Positions 8,036 through 16,357 of a stretch of DNA of 64,000 nucleotides are shown here, piece by piece. This DNA is from Sneathiella sp. HT1-7. Lineage in GTDB: Bacteria; Pseudomonadota; Alphaproteobacteria; Sneathiellales; Sneathiellaceae. A model generated the notes under the pieces. That model was not told where the DNA came from. It saw nothing but the letters and a program-made list of their open reading frames with translations, and made no database searches. The translations under genes and the position numbers were made by a program. The stretch lies in contig NZ_JAJFZN010000001.1 in NCBI RefSeq assembly GCF_020731145.1, forward strand, positions 868,001 to 932,000, in the 5' to 3' direction. Position 1 is the first letter of the stretch; each line of letters begins with the position of its first letter.

Positions 8036-9385
8036 TTACGCAGCGGTTCGTTGGGAGCGGCGGTTACGTTGGCGGCCTCCGCCAGCACCAGCACCGGCGC
8101 GTTGGGCTTTCGGTGCGCCAGAGCGGCCGCCACCATTATTCTGCCTGTTGCCGGACCCTGACCCCGGGCGTCCATTTCCACCGCCACGGCGCCCACGTCC
8201 GTTGTTCGAAGGCTTGCTTTCCTCGCCCGCCGGGGCATTAGCGATGCCTTCCGCATGAAAAGGGTGGTCCTCCAGCACCGGGACGGGCTGGCGGATGCTT
8301 TTTTCGATATCCTTCAGATACGCGCGTTCCTCATGATCACAGAAGGAGAGGCTTGCGCCTGCCGCACCGGCGCGGGCCGTGCGGCCAATCCGGTGGACAT
8401 AGCTTTCAGGCTCGTTCGGAATCTCGAAATTGATCACGTGGGTGACGCCATCGACATCGATTCCGCGCGCCGCCACATCGGTCGCCACCAGGGCGCGTGT
8501 GTCGCCGGCGCGGAAATCATTAAGTGCTTTCTGGCGGGCATTCTGCGACTTGTTGCCGTGAATGGCGGCAGAGGAGATGCCCAGCTGTTCGAGCTGACGT
8601 GAGACACGGTTCGCACCATGCTTGGTGCGCGTGAAGATCAGTACACGGCTCAGACTTTCGTCTTTCAGCACATGGGCGAGCAGTTCGCGCTTGCGGCCTT
8701 TCGGCACCATCAGCACATGCTGGTCGACCTTTTCCGCTGTTGTCGCCGCCGGGGCAACCTCGATCCGGAGGGGATTCCGAAGAATGCTGTTCGCGAGCTT
8801 TTCAACCGATGTCGGCATGGTCGCAGAGAAGAGCAGGGTCTGCCGCGCTTTTGGCAATTGCGCGATGATCTTCTGGATATCGCGGATAAAGCCCATATCG
8901 AGCATCCGGTCGGCTTCGTCCAATACCAGATATTCAACATTGGAGAGGCTGACATGCCGCTGGTTCATCAAATCGAGCAGGCGACCCGGCGTTGCGATCA
9001 GGATATCGACACCGGCGGCCATGGCCTTAATTTGCGGCTTGGCGCCTGCGCCGCCATAGATCAACGTAGTCTTCAGGTGCAGATATTTGGAATAAGCCTG
9101 GATATTTTCGGAAATCTGTATCGCCAGTTCGCGTGTCGGGGCGAGGATCAGGGCGCGGGCGGCTTTCGGCGTCCGCTTGCCTTCGCCGCTCAGCAGCTTC
9201 TGGATCAGGGGAAGCGCGAAAGCAGCGGTTTTGCCGGTGCCTGTCTGCGCAATGGCGATCAGGTCCTTGCCATCCATAACGGCGGGAATTGCCTGTTTCT
9301 GAATGGGTGTCATGGTTTCATAACCGCCCTCTTCGACTGCGCGAAGGACGGATTGGTTCAGACCGAGGTCTGTAAATTTTGTCAT
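8036..9385 (-). CDS. DEAD-box ATP-dependent RNA helicase, RhlE-like
   Basis: A 449-residue RNA helicase with every core motif in order: Q-motif PIQKQAIP, motif I AQTGTGKTA, Ia PTRELA, Ib TPGRLLD, II DEAD (VLDEADRMLD), III SATMP, then IV-VI with IFTRTKHGANR, VATDVAARGID and HRIGRTARAG. The C-terminal 70 residues are a basic Gly/Arg/Asn-rich tail, as in RhlE-type proteins that act in ribosome assembly and RNA decay. An in-frame ATG at 9439 exists, but MTKFTDLGL at 9385 is the usual family start. A leader of about 250 bases separates it from the next gene; it contains a nested dyad at 9509-9538. Confidence 0.93.
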   Translation of the reverse strand: MTKFTDLGLNQSVLRAVEEGGYETMTPIQKQAIPAVMDGKDLIAIAQTGTGKTAAFALPLIQKLLSGEGKRTPKAARALILAPTRELAIQISENIQAYSKYLHLKTTLIYGGAGAKPQIKAMAAGVDILIATPGRLLDLMNQRHVSLSNVEYLVLDEADRMLDMGFIRDIQKIIAQLPKARQTLLFSATMPTSVEKLANSILRNPLRIEVAPAATTAEKVDQHVLMVPKGRKRELLAHVLKDESLSRVLIFTRTKHGANRVSRQLEQLGISSAAIHGNKSQNARQKALNDFRAGDTRALVATDVAARGIDVDGVTHVINFEIPNEPESYVHRIGRTARAGAAGASLSFCDHEERAYLKDIEKSIRQPVPVLEDHPFHAEGIANAPAGEESKPSNNGRGRRGGGNGRPGSGSGNRQNNGGGRSGAPKAQRAGAGAGGGRQRNRRSQRTAA

Positions 9386-9508
9386 TACTTTAGTTACTTT
9401 CCAGTTTTTATAAGGCCTGTTGCAGCGCAGACGCTCCAAGATTCAGACAAAACAAACGGCCGGTCGAATTTCTCGATCGATGCAGATGTATTGCTGTTTC
9501 GGGGATGG

Positions 9509-9538
9509 TTTCGACGGACTAATTATTAGAGATCGAAA
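9509..9538. repeat. Nested dyad in the helicase leader
   Basis: TTTCGA (9509-9514) and TCGAAA (9533-9538) flank an inner palindrome CTAATTATTAG (9519-9529), all centred near 9524. It lies about 125 bases upstream of the helicase start, in the 250-base gap 9386-9635. It could be an operator or an RNA hairpin in the leader. No T-run follows, so it is not a terminator. The rest of the gap shows no feature I recognise. Confidence 0.4.
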
Positions 9539-9635
9539 TTAGCGCCATGCGAAAAGCTGCAACGCGACACTCTACTGGTATCGCTTCGGCAATGAGGCGA
9601 CTTATACGCTAATATAACGGAATGTCAATCTTTCT

Positions 9636-10715
9636 CTATTTACCGGCCAGCTGTTGCAAACGCTGTAAGGCGTCCGATGCGAGGGTTCGGGTAAGCTCGC
9701 TGGCATCCATATCGCGCGCAAGCGATGCCGCCTGTCCTGACCAGAGCGAGGTGAAATCGCCCGACCCGGCCTCTTCCGCTTTTGCTTTCAGGGGCGCAAG
9801 CGCGGCACCGGCCGTCGGGAAGGGCGGTACATCTTCCGACATCGGCCCGACCTCCCGAATAATCCGGTTGATTAATCCGCGTGCGGGCTTACCGGAAAAC
9901 ACATTGGTGATGACGGTTTGATCATCTGTCGCTTGATGAAGGGCAGCGCGATGGAGATCGCTGATTAGGGATTGCGGCGTAAACAGATAAGCGGTGCCAA
10001 TTTGCACACCGGAAGCGCCCAAGGCAAAGGCCGCCGCGATACCCCGCCCATCGGCAATGCCGCCGGCCGCGATGACCGGTACTTTCACGGCATCGACCAC
10101 TTGCGGTAACAGCGCCATGGTGCCCGCCTGCGCCGTAATATCCTTTGTCAGGAACATGCCGCGATGACCGCCCGCCTCATAACCCTGCGCAATGATCGCA
10201 TCACATCCGTTTGCTTCGAGCCAGCGGGCCTCGTTAACTGTTGTCGCGCTGGAAATAACCCGCGTGCCGACGGCCTTGACCCGCGCCAGCAGAGGGGCGT
10301 CAGGCAGGCCGAAGTGAAAGCTAACCACATTAGGCTTGATATCCTCGACCAGTTCACACATGCCTTCATCAAAGGCGCGGCGGATGGAGGCGGGCGCAAT
10401 GTCGGACGGGTCAAGTCCGTATTCCGTATAGAAAGGTGTGAGCTGTGCTGTCCAGGCCGCCTGCTGCTCCGGTGTTGGTGCAACGGCGGTATGGCAGAAG
10501 AAATTCATGCTGAACGGATTTGCGGTTTGCTGGCGAATATTGCCCGCTTCGGCGCGCATCTTGTCCTCGTTCAACATGGCGCAGGGAAGAGACCCCAGAC
10601 CGCCCGCCTCACTTACCGAAATCGCTAGCGCTGAGCCGTTCGCACCGGCCATGGGCGCCTGAATAATCGGTACCTCGATTTGCAGAAGATCAAGTAGTCT
10701 TTCGTTCGGCCACAT
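9636..10715 (-). CDS. Nitronate monooxygenase (2-nitropropane dioxygenase family)
   Basis: A 359-residue FMN-dependent TIM-barrel enzyme. The N-terminal IIQAPMAG, SAGGLGSL-like EAGGLGSLP, and the phosphate-binding IIAQGYEAGGHRG plus VPVIAAGGIADGRG and GASGVQIGTAYL are family hallmarks; the His in AGGHRG is the catalytic base of class I enzymes. The family oxidises alkyl nitronates, but some members have other roles in lipid or secondary metabolism. The start MWPNERLLDLL (10715) is preferred over an ATG five codons upstream. It lies alone, downstream of the tetR-like gene on the same strand (gap 105 bases). Confidence 0.88.
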   Translation of the reverse strand: MWPNERLLDLLQIEVPIIQAPMAGANGSALAISVSEAGGLGSLPCAMLNEDKMRAEAGNIRQQTANPFSMNFFCHTAVAPTPEQQAAWTAQLTPFYTEYGLDPSDIAPASIRRAFDEGMCELVEDIKPNVVSFHFGLPDAPLLARVKAVGTRVISSATTVNEARWLEANGCDAIIAQGYEAGGHRGMFLTKDITAQAGTMALLPQVVDAVKVPVIAAGGIADGRGIAAAFALGASGVQIGTAYLFTPQSLISDLHRAALHQATDDQTVITNVFSGKPARGLINRIIREVGPMSEDVPPFPTAGAALAPLKAKAEEAGSGDFTSLWSGQAASLARDMDASELTRTLASDALQRLQQLAGK

Positions 10716-10820
10716 CACACACCCTCCCATTTCTTATATTCCGATAATTTGTTGTAGCAATTCAGGACGACGAGGTCAGGCTTTTTTGTTTGTGCAACAG
10801 AGTGAGAGTTCGCCTGTCGA

Positions 10821-11549
10821 TCAGGGTGAGAGTGTCAGCTGCTTTCTGGTCTCAAGGGACATCGGGGCGATGAAGGCGGCGCTGGCCATATCGATCAGGT
10901 TCTCGACCGCGCGATCAAAATTGAATTCGCCTTTTTCCTTCAGCTTGCGGGAGCGCACGGCCTCGATATCCGCAACGGCGAAGATAAGCATCGATCTTAA
11001 TGTCGCGATTCTGGTCATGCGCAATTCGGCGGGGATATTCTCAAGCTGTCCCAGCAATAGCTCATTCATTCGTTTGATTCCCCGGTCGGCCTTACCGGCG
11101 ATGATGTCGTCAAAACTGACAGTTGGACTGCGATGCACTTCCAGCAAAAATCGGTTGTAATAGCTTGGCTGCACCGATTCCTCTATCGGTCGGATGAAAG
11201 GAATGACGGCCGTCTCCACAATCCCGCGGATATCATTGCCGCGGCCCTCTGCCAGCAGATTATCAATCATTTGGTTGCGATGGGTATCAATCTTGGTGAC
11301 CCGCCACATGAGAATGGCCTCGATCAACGCATCGCGGGTGCCAAAATGATAATGCATGGCAGAGGAATTACGCTGCCCTGCCCCTTTTAAAATTTGCTGG
11401 AGGGTAACCCCATCAATACCGTGAAGGGCGAATAACCTCTCCGCGGCGGTGACAATTCTGAGTTTTGTCCCGTCAAGCGGAGGTGACGGTTCGCCTATTG
11501 CGTCCGGAGAATCAATTGCTCGCTTTTCAAGGATATTCCTGTTTGTCAT
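10821..11549 (-). CDS. TetR/AcrR family transcriptional regulator
   Basis: A 242-residue repressor-type protein. The N-terminal helix-turn-helix reads AAERLFALHGIDGVTLQQILKGAG followed by the recognition helix and the usual HYHFGTRDALIEAIL. The C-terminal ligand domain is not diagnostic. About 25 extra residues precede the HTH domain. It diverges from the TauD/TfdA dioxygenase across a 127-base gap that carries a palindrome (11598-11608), so it probably controls itself and that dioxygenase; this is inferred from position only. Confidence 0.9.
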   Translation of the reverse strand: MTNRNILEKRAIDSPDAIGEPSPPLDGTKLRIVTAAERLFALHGIDGVTLQQILKGAGQRNSSAMHYHFGTRDALIEAILMWRVTKIDTHRNQMIDNLLAEGRGNDIRGIVETAVIPFIRPIEESVQPSYYNRFLLEVHRSPTVSFDDIIAGKADRGIKRMNELLLGQLENIPAELRMTRIATLRSMLIFAVADIEAVRSRKLKEKGEFNFDRAVENLIDMASAAFIAPMSLETRKQLTLSP

Positions 11550-11590
11550 GGGAGCCGTTTTTCCAAAATAAGGTCTATATCTAATCCCAT

Positions 11591-11612
11591 ATTATCGTCT
11601 TGACAAGATAAT
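11591..11612. promoter_or_regulatory. Candidate TetR operator overlapping a -35 box
   Basis: TCTTGACAAGA (11598-11608) is a perfect 11-base palindrome, flanked by ATTATC and TAATC, in the gap between the divergent tetR-like gene and the dioxygenase. It contains TTGACA, a consensus -35 element for plus-strand transcription towards the dioxygenase; no good -10 at ideal spacing was found. An operator over the -35 would fit simple repression. Confidence 0.45.
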
Positions 11613-11676
11613 CACAACCGATTAATTAATATCAATTAATGAAGATCCATTAACACATAAAAACAAGGAGAGGGAA

Positions 11677-12546
11677 ATGGTGATGTTGAATATTGTCGCG
11701 GACAAATTGCATTTTGAACCTATGACGGTGAGATTGGGCGCGGTCGTATCGGGCGTGGATTTGCGTGAATCCCTCGATCAGGAGGTTATCGACCTGCTTT
11801 CTGATGCTCTGGTTAAATATAAGGTTCTGTTCTTCCGGGATCAGGATATTACGCGCGAGCAGCATCTCGCCTTCGGCCGACGGTTTGGCGAGTTGGAAAT
11901 TCACCCTCTCACCCAGCATAAGGAAGGGTTCAAGACACAGGATATCGCGCCGGAAATCATGGTTGTGGAAAGCACTGCTAAGTCCCAGATAACTGCGGAT
12001 GAATGGCATAGCGATGTGACCTGGCGGAAGGACCCGTCGCTTGGGTCAATCCTGAGATGCATCATTTCACCCAGAGTCGGCGGCGATACGCTATGGGCGG
12101 ATATGGAGGCGGCCTATGAAGGTCTCGATGATGAAACCAAGGAGGAGATTGAAGGGCTGACCGCCATGCATGACTGGAAACCCTTCCGTCAGGCGATGTA
12201 TGCCCAGCCGGGAACCGAGGATCTGGTTAAGGAACTGAAAGCCAAATACCCGCCGTCGGAGCATCCCATTGTCCGCACGCATCCCGTTTCCGGTCGCAAG
12301 TCACTCTATGTGAACAATCCTTTCACGACGAATATTAAAGGCAAGACCAGGGAAGAGAGTATGGAATTACTGACCAAACTCTACCGGACCGCGTCGACGC
12401 CGGATTATCAGGTGCGTTTCCGTTGGGAGCCTCATTCTATTGCCTTTTGGGACAATCGGAGCACCCAGCATTATGCGGTTGGCGACTTTTTTCCGGAGCA
12501 TCGTTTGTTGGAACGGGTGACGGTTGTGGGCGACCGCCCCTTCTGA
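11677..12546 (+). CDS. TauD/TfdA family 2-oxoglutarate-dependent dioxygenase
   Basis: A 289-residue Fe(II)/2-oxoglutarate oxygenase. The metal triad is visible: His and Asp in WHSDVTW near residue 110, and the distal His in RSTQHYAVGDF near 265, followed by the 2OG-binding Arg in HRLLERVTV. It resembles taurine and 2,4-D dioxygenases, but the substrate cannot be named; no sulphonate transporter adjoins it. A strong AAGGAGAGGG ribosome-binding site precedes the ATG. It is divergent from a TetR regulator and convergent with the EamA gene. Confidence 0.9.
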   Translation: MVMLNIVADKLHFEPMTVRLGAVVSGVDLRESLDQEVIDLLSDALVKYKVLFFRDQDITREQHLAFGRRFGELEIHPLTQHKEGFKTQDIAPEIMVVESTAKSQITADEWHSDVTWRKDPSLGSILRCIISPRVGGDTLWADMEAAYEGLDDETKEEIEGLTAMHDWKPFRQAMYAQPGTEDLVKELKAKYPPSEHPIVRTHPVSGRKSLYVNNPFTTNIKGKTREESMELLTKLYRTASTPDYQVRFRWEPHSIAFWDNRSTQHYAVGDFFPEHRLLERVTVVGDRPF

Positions 12547-12553
12547 AGTCGCG

Positions 12554-13450
12554 TCAGACCCTCTTTGGTTTGCGGAACAGGGTGAGAATACGGCCGTCGA
12601 TCAGGGCGAGGCCCGCGAAGATGATGGCGGTCCCGACTAGAGAAAGGGGGTGGATCGCTTCACTGAGGATACCCACTCCGAGGAGGAGTGCGGTCACCGG
12701 GATCAGGAAGGTGACCAGCAGAAGATTGACGGCGCCGGCCAGCGCGAGAAGCTGAAAATAGAATATATAGGCAAGCGCGGTTCCAAAAATCGCGAGCGCG
12801 ACGACGGCGGAGAGACTGGTCCAGTCGGGGCTGGCCGCGAAAGGCTCATCGACAATCAGCGCCACCGGCAGCATGATCACGCTGGAACAGGCGAGCATCC
12901 CAAAAGCGTTGACCAATGCTGATGTCCCCTTCAGGCGCTTGCCCCAGATCCCGGCGAATCCGTATGAGAGCGCCGCGCCAAGAATGGCAATCTGCCCGAT
13001 GCTTTCGAAATTGAACCCCTCCGCCAGGCTCGGTTGCATCATCACCACCACGCCGCCAAAACCAATCAGCACGCCCAGAAACTTATGACGGTTGAGTTTC
13101 TCGTCCGCCGTAAGGAAATGCGCGAGGATGACCGCAAAGAGCGGCGTTGTGGCATTCAGGATTGAGGCGACGCTCCCCGTGATATGCGTCTGTCCCCAGA
13201 CGATCAGGCTGAACGGAATGATATTGTTCAGCAGTCCCATCACCATAAAGATCACCCAGAGTGACAGGTCGCGCGGGATCGCCTCGCCTTTTAGCTTAAG
13301 ATAAGTAAAAAGGGCGAGCGCGGCGAGCAGCACCCGGAGACAGACAATGGTAAGGGGCGTGAAATCAACAAGCGCCAGCTCGATAAAGAAGAAAGTGCCA
13401 CCCCAAAGGACAGATAGCGTCAGCAATATAAGCCAGGCACGCGACGACAT
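12554..13450 (-). CDS. EamA/DMT-superfamily transporter
   Basis: A 298-residue inner-membrane protein with about ten hydrophobic helices in two EamA repeats (residues roughly 5-140 and 150-290). The first repeat starts LSVLWGGTFFFIELAL, a typical EamA opening, and the middle has LIGFGGVVVM. Such proteins mostly export metabolites or amino acids; the substrate is unknown. It ends seven bases from the dioxygenase stop (convergent), and no terminator hairpin is visible between them. Confidence 0.88.
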   Translation of the reverse strand: MSSRAWLILLTLSVLWGGTFFFIELALVDFTPLTIVCLRVLLAALALFTYLKLKGEAIPRDLSLWVIFMVMGLLNNIIPFSLIVWGQTHITGSVASILNATTPLFAVILAHFLTADEKLNRHKFLGVLIGFGGVVVMMQPSLAEGFNFESIGQIAILGAALSYGFAGIWGKRLKGTSALVNAFGMLACSSVIMLPVALIVDEPFAASPDWTSLSAVVALAIFGTALAYIFYFQLLALAGAVNLLLVTFLIPVTALLLGVGILSEAIHPLSLVGTAIIFAGLALIDGRILTLFRKPKRV

Positions 13451-13586
13451 TCCTAACCCTCATATCCGAAACATTCGATGCGCCTACAATGTCACTTCCC
13501 GCCCGCTAAAACTATCCGAAATCAGGTATGATATTCGAATTTGGCTTTCCCATGGACAAGGGAGTCGAAGATTGATAGCTTTTGTG

Positions 13587-13708
13587 CCGTCATAGGGGAG
13601 TAGTCCGCTCAATTTCGGTTGTGTGAGCCTGTCAACATACTCGAGCCCTCAAGGCTTGTGGCAGGTTCGTATTGCAAACAAATGCAGTATCGACAAGACC
13701 TAAGGCAA
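13587..13708 (+). promoter_or_regulatory. yybP-ykoY manganese riboswitch
   Basis: The 5' AGGGGAGTAG (13594-13603) and the 3' GACAAGACCTAAGG (13692-13705) are the two strongly conserved strands of the yybP-ykoY aptamer, and GTCAACATACTC between them matches the conserved internal segment. Such RNAs sense Mn2+ and switch on export genes. The gene directly downstream is a GDT1/UPF0016 transporter, one of the classic targets, which makes the match convincing. Between aptamer and gene, CGGCC/GGCCG (about 13713-13733) can form a hairpin that may be the expression platform. The rest of the 322-base gap 13451-13772 shows nothing else clear. Confidence 0.85.
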
Positions 13709-13772
13709 ATAACGGCCCATTTGCGGGAGGCCGCTGTTTGTCTTCGGTTTATTGTCCCGCCGGTAGAGAATT

Positions 13773-14336
13773 ATGGAAGCCTTTATTACCTCTGTTATTA
13801 CTGTCGCGTTCGCAGAGATTGGCGACAAGACCCAGCTTCTCTCCCTCTTTCTGATTGCCCGTTTCAACAAGCCATGGAGCATTATCGCCGGGATCCTGAT
13901 TGCAACGGTTCTTAATCATGCGGCATCGGCCTGGGCGGGGGTGTGGCTTGGACAATTTCTTCAAAGTGACTTTGGGGTATGGATCATCGGCGGTAGTTTT
14001 ATCGCGGTCGGACTCTGGCTGCTCTTCCCTGATAGGGAGGAGTCGCCGACATCACGGTGGGATACCTATGGCGCCCTTATGGTTTCCCTGATACTGTTTT
14101 TTCTGGCCGAGATCGGCGACAAGACGCAAATCGCGACGGTCTTGTTGGGTGCGCAGTTTGGCGCTCCGGTTCTTGTCACTCTTGGCACGACCCTTGGTAT
14201 GCTTCTTGCCAATGTACCGCTCGTCCTATTTGGCGCGGGTCTTATGAGATATGTACCTTTGCGCGCCGCGCGGGTCATCGCGGCTGTGGTATTTATAGTG
14301 ACGGGTGTCTATTCGCTCATGACAGAACTAGCCTGA
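13773..14336 (+). CDS. GDT1/TMEM165 (UPF0016) family Mn2+ exporter
   Basis: A 187-residue integral membrane protein with about six helices and the two hallmark ExGD(K)T motifs: AEIGDKTQLLSL near residue 14 and AEIGDKTQIATV near 110. The two halves are an inverted repeat that forms the cation path. Bacterial members (MneA-type) export manganese, and eukaryotic ones transport Mn2+/Ca2+ into the Golgi. The upstream yybP-ykoY riboswitch supports a manganese role here. The ribosome-binding site is weak (AGAGAA), which fits control of translation by the leader RNA. Confidence 0.92.
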   Translation: MEAFITSVITVAFAEIGDKTQLLSLFLIARFNKPWSIIAGILIATVLNHAASAWAGVWLGQFLQSDFGVWIIGGSFIAVGLWLLFPDREESPTSRWDTYGALMVSLILFFLAEIGDKTQIATVLLGAQFGAPVLVTLGTTLGMLLANVPLVLFGAGLMRYVPLRAARVIAAVVFIVTGVYSLMTELA

Positions 14337-14340
14337 TCTT

Positions 14341-14380
14341 CATTGATACGGCGGTCGCAGGGGGTTTGATCCGTATCAAT
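14341..14380. repeat. Perfect 11-bp inverted repeat after the Mn exporter
   Basis: CATTGATACGG (14341-14351) and CCGTATCAATG (14370-14380) form a perfect stem with an 18-base loop, starting four bases after the transporter stop. It lacks a T-run, so an intrinsic terminator is unlikely. It may be an operator or an RNA structure ahead of the dksA-like gene at 14442. Confidence 0.6.
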
Positions 14381-14441
14381 GCCTTTACCCCCAAGATAAG
14401 GGATTATCTATCAACTAAATGGTCTTTCAGGAGAATACATC

Positions 14442-14786
14442 GTGGATACAAAAGCAGTCGAAAAGCAATTACGGGACAAGCTCGCCGAGGAGGTCAATCG
14501 GCTGGAATCGATTGAGCAGCGGCTTCGCGGCACTCACAGTGCCTCCTTCGGGGAACAGGCCATCGAGCGGGAGGGCGATGAGGTTGATGAGCGTCTGGAG
14601 GAAACCATTATCCATGAGATTGAGATGATCAAGGCGGCGCTTGATCGGATCGAGGCTGGCAACTATGAAACCTGTTCTGCTTGCGGGAAGCAGATCAATG
14701 AGGCCCGGTTGGAGGCGCTTCCCTATACGACACTTTGTATTACTTGCGCGCGGGAAAGAAGCGGGAAGATCCTCCGGGCCTCATAA
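14442..14786 (+). CDS. TraR/DksA family zinc-finger regulator
   Basis: A 114-residue protein with an N-terminal coiled coil (about residues 1-75, rich in Glu/Arg) and a C-terminal zinc finger with CSACGK and CITC. DksA-type proteins enter the RNA polymerase secondary channel and, with ppGpp, reset transcription initiation. Full DksA carries a DxxDxA tip; here the coiled-coil tip reads GDEVDERLE, so activity may differ. The start is GTG at 14442, with AGGAGA eight bases upstream. It is convergent with znuA, with only two bases between the stops. Confidence 0.88.
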   Translation: MDTKAVEKQLRDKLAEEVNRLESIEQRLRGTHSASFGEQAIEREGDEVDERLEETIIHEIEMIKAALDRIEAGNYETCSACGKQINEARLEALPYTTLCITCARERSGKILRAS

Positions 14787-14788
14787 GG

Positions 14789-15799
14789 TCAGGACGGATC
14801 CTGCAAACAATCTGCGAGGCCATCCGCCAATGTGTTCATCATTGTAAAGTAAAGCTCCGTGCCGGGTTCGAGTTCTGCACCAAGTGGGTCGAGGGTGCCG
14901 AGCCTGACCGGGAGCCCTTCTGCGGCGGTTTGTAACAGTCGGTCATCAAACTGAGGTTCCCGGAAGATGCAGACAGCGTTGGTTTTCTGTATTTTTTCCC
15001 GGATTTCCTTCAGTCGCTTCGCCGAGGCGGGTGTGTCCGGTTCCAGCGTGAGAGAGCCAACTGCCATCAAGTCGTAGCGCGCCTCTAAATAGGGGTAGGC
15101 ATCATGCAATACGATATAGGCCTTCCCCTTTAACGGGGCGAGGCGGGTGCGCAATGTCGTGTCAAGATCGTTAAGCCGGGCGATCTGTTTTAGTGCATTT
15201 TCTTTATAAACCGTCCGGTTTTCCGGATAGAGGCGACCCAGCTCGTAAGCAACAGCACGGGTTATATATATGGCGTTTTCCGGATCCAGCCAAAGATGCA
15301 GGTTATCTGCCTCAGTGCCATGGCCTTCATGGTTTTCATGACCCTTGTGATCCTCATGACCCTCTTTTTTGTGGTCATCATGGTCGTCGTGGTCATCACT
15401 ATGCGCATGGCTGTGACCATGATCATGATCATGCTCGTCCCAAGCGCCCCCTTCGCGCTGCTCCAGAAGTTTTACGCCCTCCGCGTGGGAAAGTGATACC
15501 TTGCGTACATCTTCGGGCAGGGATTCCAACGCATTTTTGAGGAAGCTTTCGAACGCTTCGTCGATGTAAAAGATGGCCCCGGCCCCCTGCATGTCGCGCA
15601 CCTGTGACGGTTTAAGGGAGAACCCATGCGGCGAGGAGATGCCGGTGATGAGGAGTTTGGCTTCCCCCGTCTCGCCCATGACGCCCTGAACCAGGGAATG
15701 CAGTGGCTTGATTGTGGTCACAACGGCCACTTTTTCAGCGGCAAGAGCGGTTGCGGGAAATAGGAATAGAATGAGAAGGCGGAAGAAAAAACGCGTCAT
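14789..15799 (-). CDS. znuA: Zinc ABC transporter periplasmic binding protein ZnuA
   Basis: A 336-residue cluster A-I solute-binding protein that captures Zn2+ in the periplasm. A signal peptide covers residues 1-20 (ending ATALA). Metal ligands are suggested by His in IKPLHSLV, SPHGFSL and LHLWLDPEN. A His/Asp-rich loop (about residues 122-165, with repeated HDHDH and DDHDDH) is characteristic of ZnuA rather than of manganese-binding relatives. It is divergent from zur-znuC-znuB, with a Zur box in the 90-base gap. Confidence 0.95.
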   Translation of the reverse strand: MTRFFFRLLILFLFPATALAAEKVAVVTTIKPLHSLVQGVMGETGEAKLLITGISSPHGFSLKPSQVRDMQGAGAIFYIDEAFESFLKNALESLPEDVRKVSLSHAEGVKLLEQREGGAWDEHDHDHGHSHAHSDDHDDHDDHKKEGHEDHKGHENHEGHGTEADNLHLWLDPENAIYITRAVAYELGRLYPENRTVYKENALKQIARLNDLDTTLRTRLAPLKGKAYIVLHDAYPYLEARYDLMAVGSLTLEPDTPASAKRLKEIREKIQKTNAVCIFREPQFDDRLLQTAAEGLPVRLGTLDPLGAELEPGTELYFTMMNTLADGLADCLQDPS

Positions 15800-15840
15800 G
15801 GAAGTCCAAATTTCAAGTTAAAGGTTGCGAAGAAACGTAA

Positions 15841-15857
15841 ATGTTATATTATAACAT
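15841..15857. promoter_or_regulatory. Zur box between znuA and zur
   Basis: ATGTTATATTATAACAT is a 17-base palindrome that is perfect apart from its centre base and matches the known alphaproteobacterial Zur operator form (GTTATAnTATAAC). It sits 42 bases upstream of znuA and 33 upstream of zur, so one site can repress both divergent units when zinc is ample. Confidence 0.88.
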
Positions 15858-15889
15858 AACCATGTCAACCTGCCTTTTGGAAAAAAGAA

Positions 15890-16354
15890 ATGCATAACTG
15901 TACAACCCATAGCGACTGTATTGCGGAGGCGCTCCAGCGGGCAGAGGATATCTGTGACGCGCGTGGTTTACGCTTTACGGATGTGCGGCGCAAGGTTCTG
16001 GAACTGGTCTGGCAAAGCCATGGGCCGATCAAAGCCTATGATATTCTTGATCAATTGGATCAACGGATTGCGTCAATCAAGCCGCCGACAGTCTATCGCG
16101 CGCTGGATTTTCTCACCGAAAACGGTCTCGTGCACAAGATTAACAGTCTGAATGCTTTTGTTGGCTGCGGTCATCCTTTAAAACATCGCGAATGTTACTT
16201 CCTGATCTGCTCCGATTGTGGGGAGGCGAAGGAATGCTGCAATCTCGATATCGTAGACGCGGTGGCGAAGACCAGTTGGCGCAACCAGTTTGAAATAAAA
16301 AATGTCACACTTGAGATCACCGGCGAATGCAGTGACTGCCGCGGAGTCCACTAA
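15890..16354 (+). CDS. zur: Zinc uptake regulator Zur (Fur family)
   Basis: A 154-residue winged-helix metalloregulator. The DNA-binding half has RGLRFTDVRRKVLEL and PPTVYRALDFL; the metal-binding half has Cys pairs CSDCGEAKECC and, at the C-terminus, CSDCRG for the structural zinc, plus GCGHPLKHREC. Its position as the first gene of zur-znuC-znuB and the Zur box in front identify it as Zur rather than Fur. When zinc-loaded it should repress the uptake genes. znuC begins three bases after its stop codon. Confidence 0.93.
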   Translation: MHNCTTHSDCIAEALQRAEDICDARGLRFTDVRRKVLELVWQSHGPIKAYDILDQLDQRIASIKPPTVYRALDFLTENGLVHKINSLNAFVGCGHPLKHRECYFLICSDCGEAKECCNLDIVDAVAKTSWRNQFEIKNVTLEITGECSDCRGVH

Positions 16355-16357
16355 TAC

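Noticed and set aside
15300-15470. CATGATCATGATCATG-rich stretch as a CRISPR or tandem repeat
   Set aside because: It encodes the His/Asp-rich loop of ZnuA on the minus strand; the repetition comes from the His and Asp codons.
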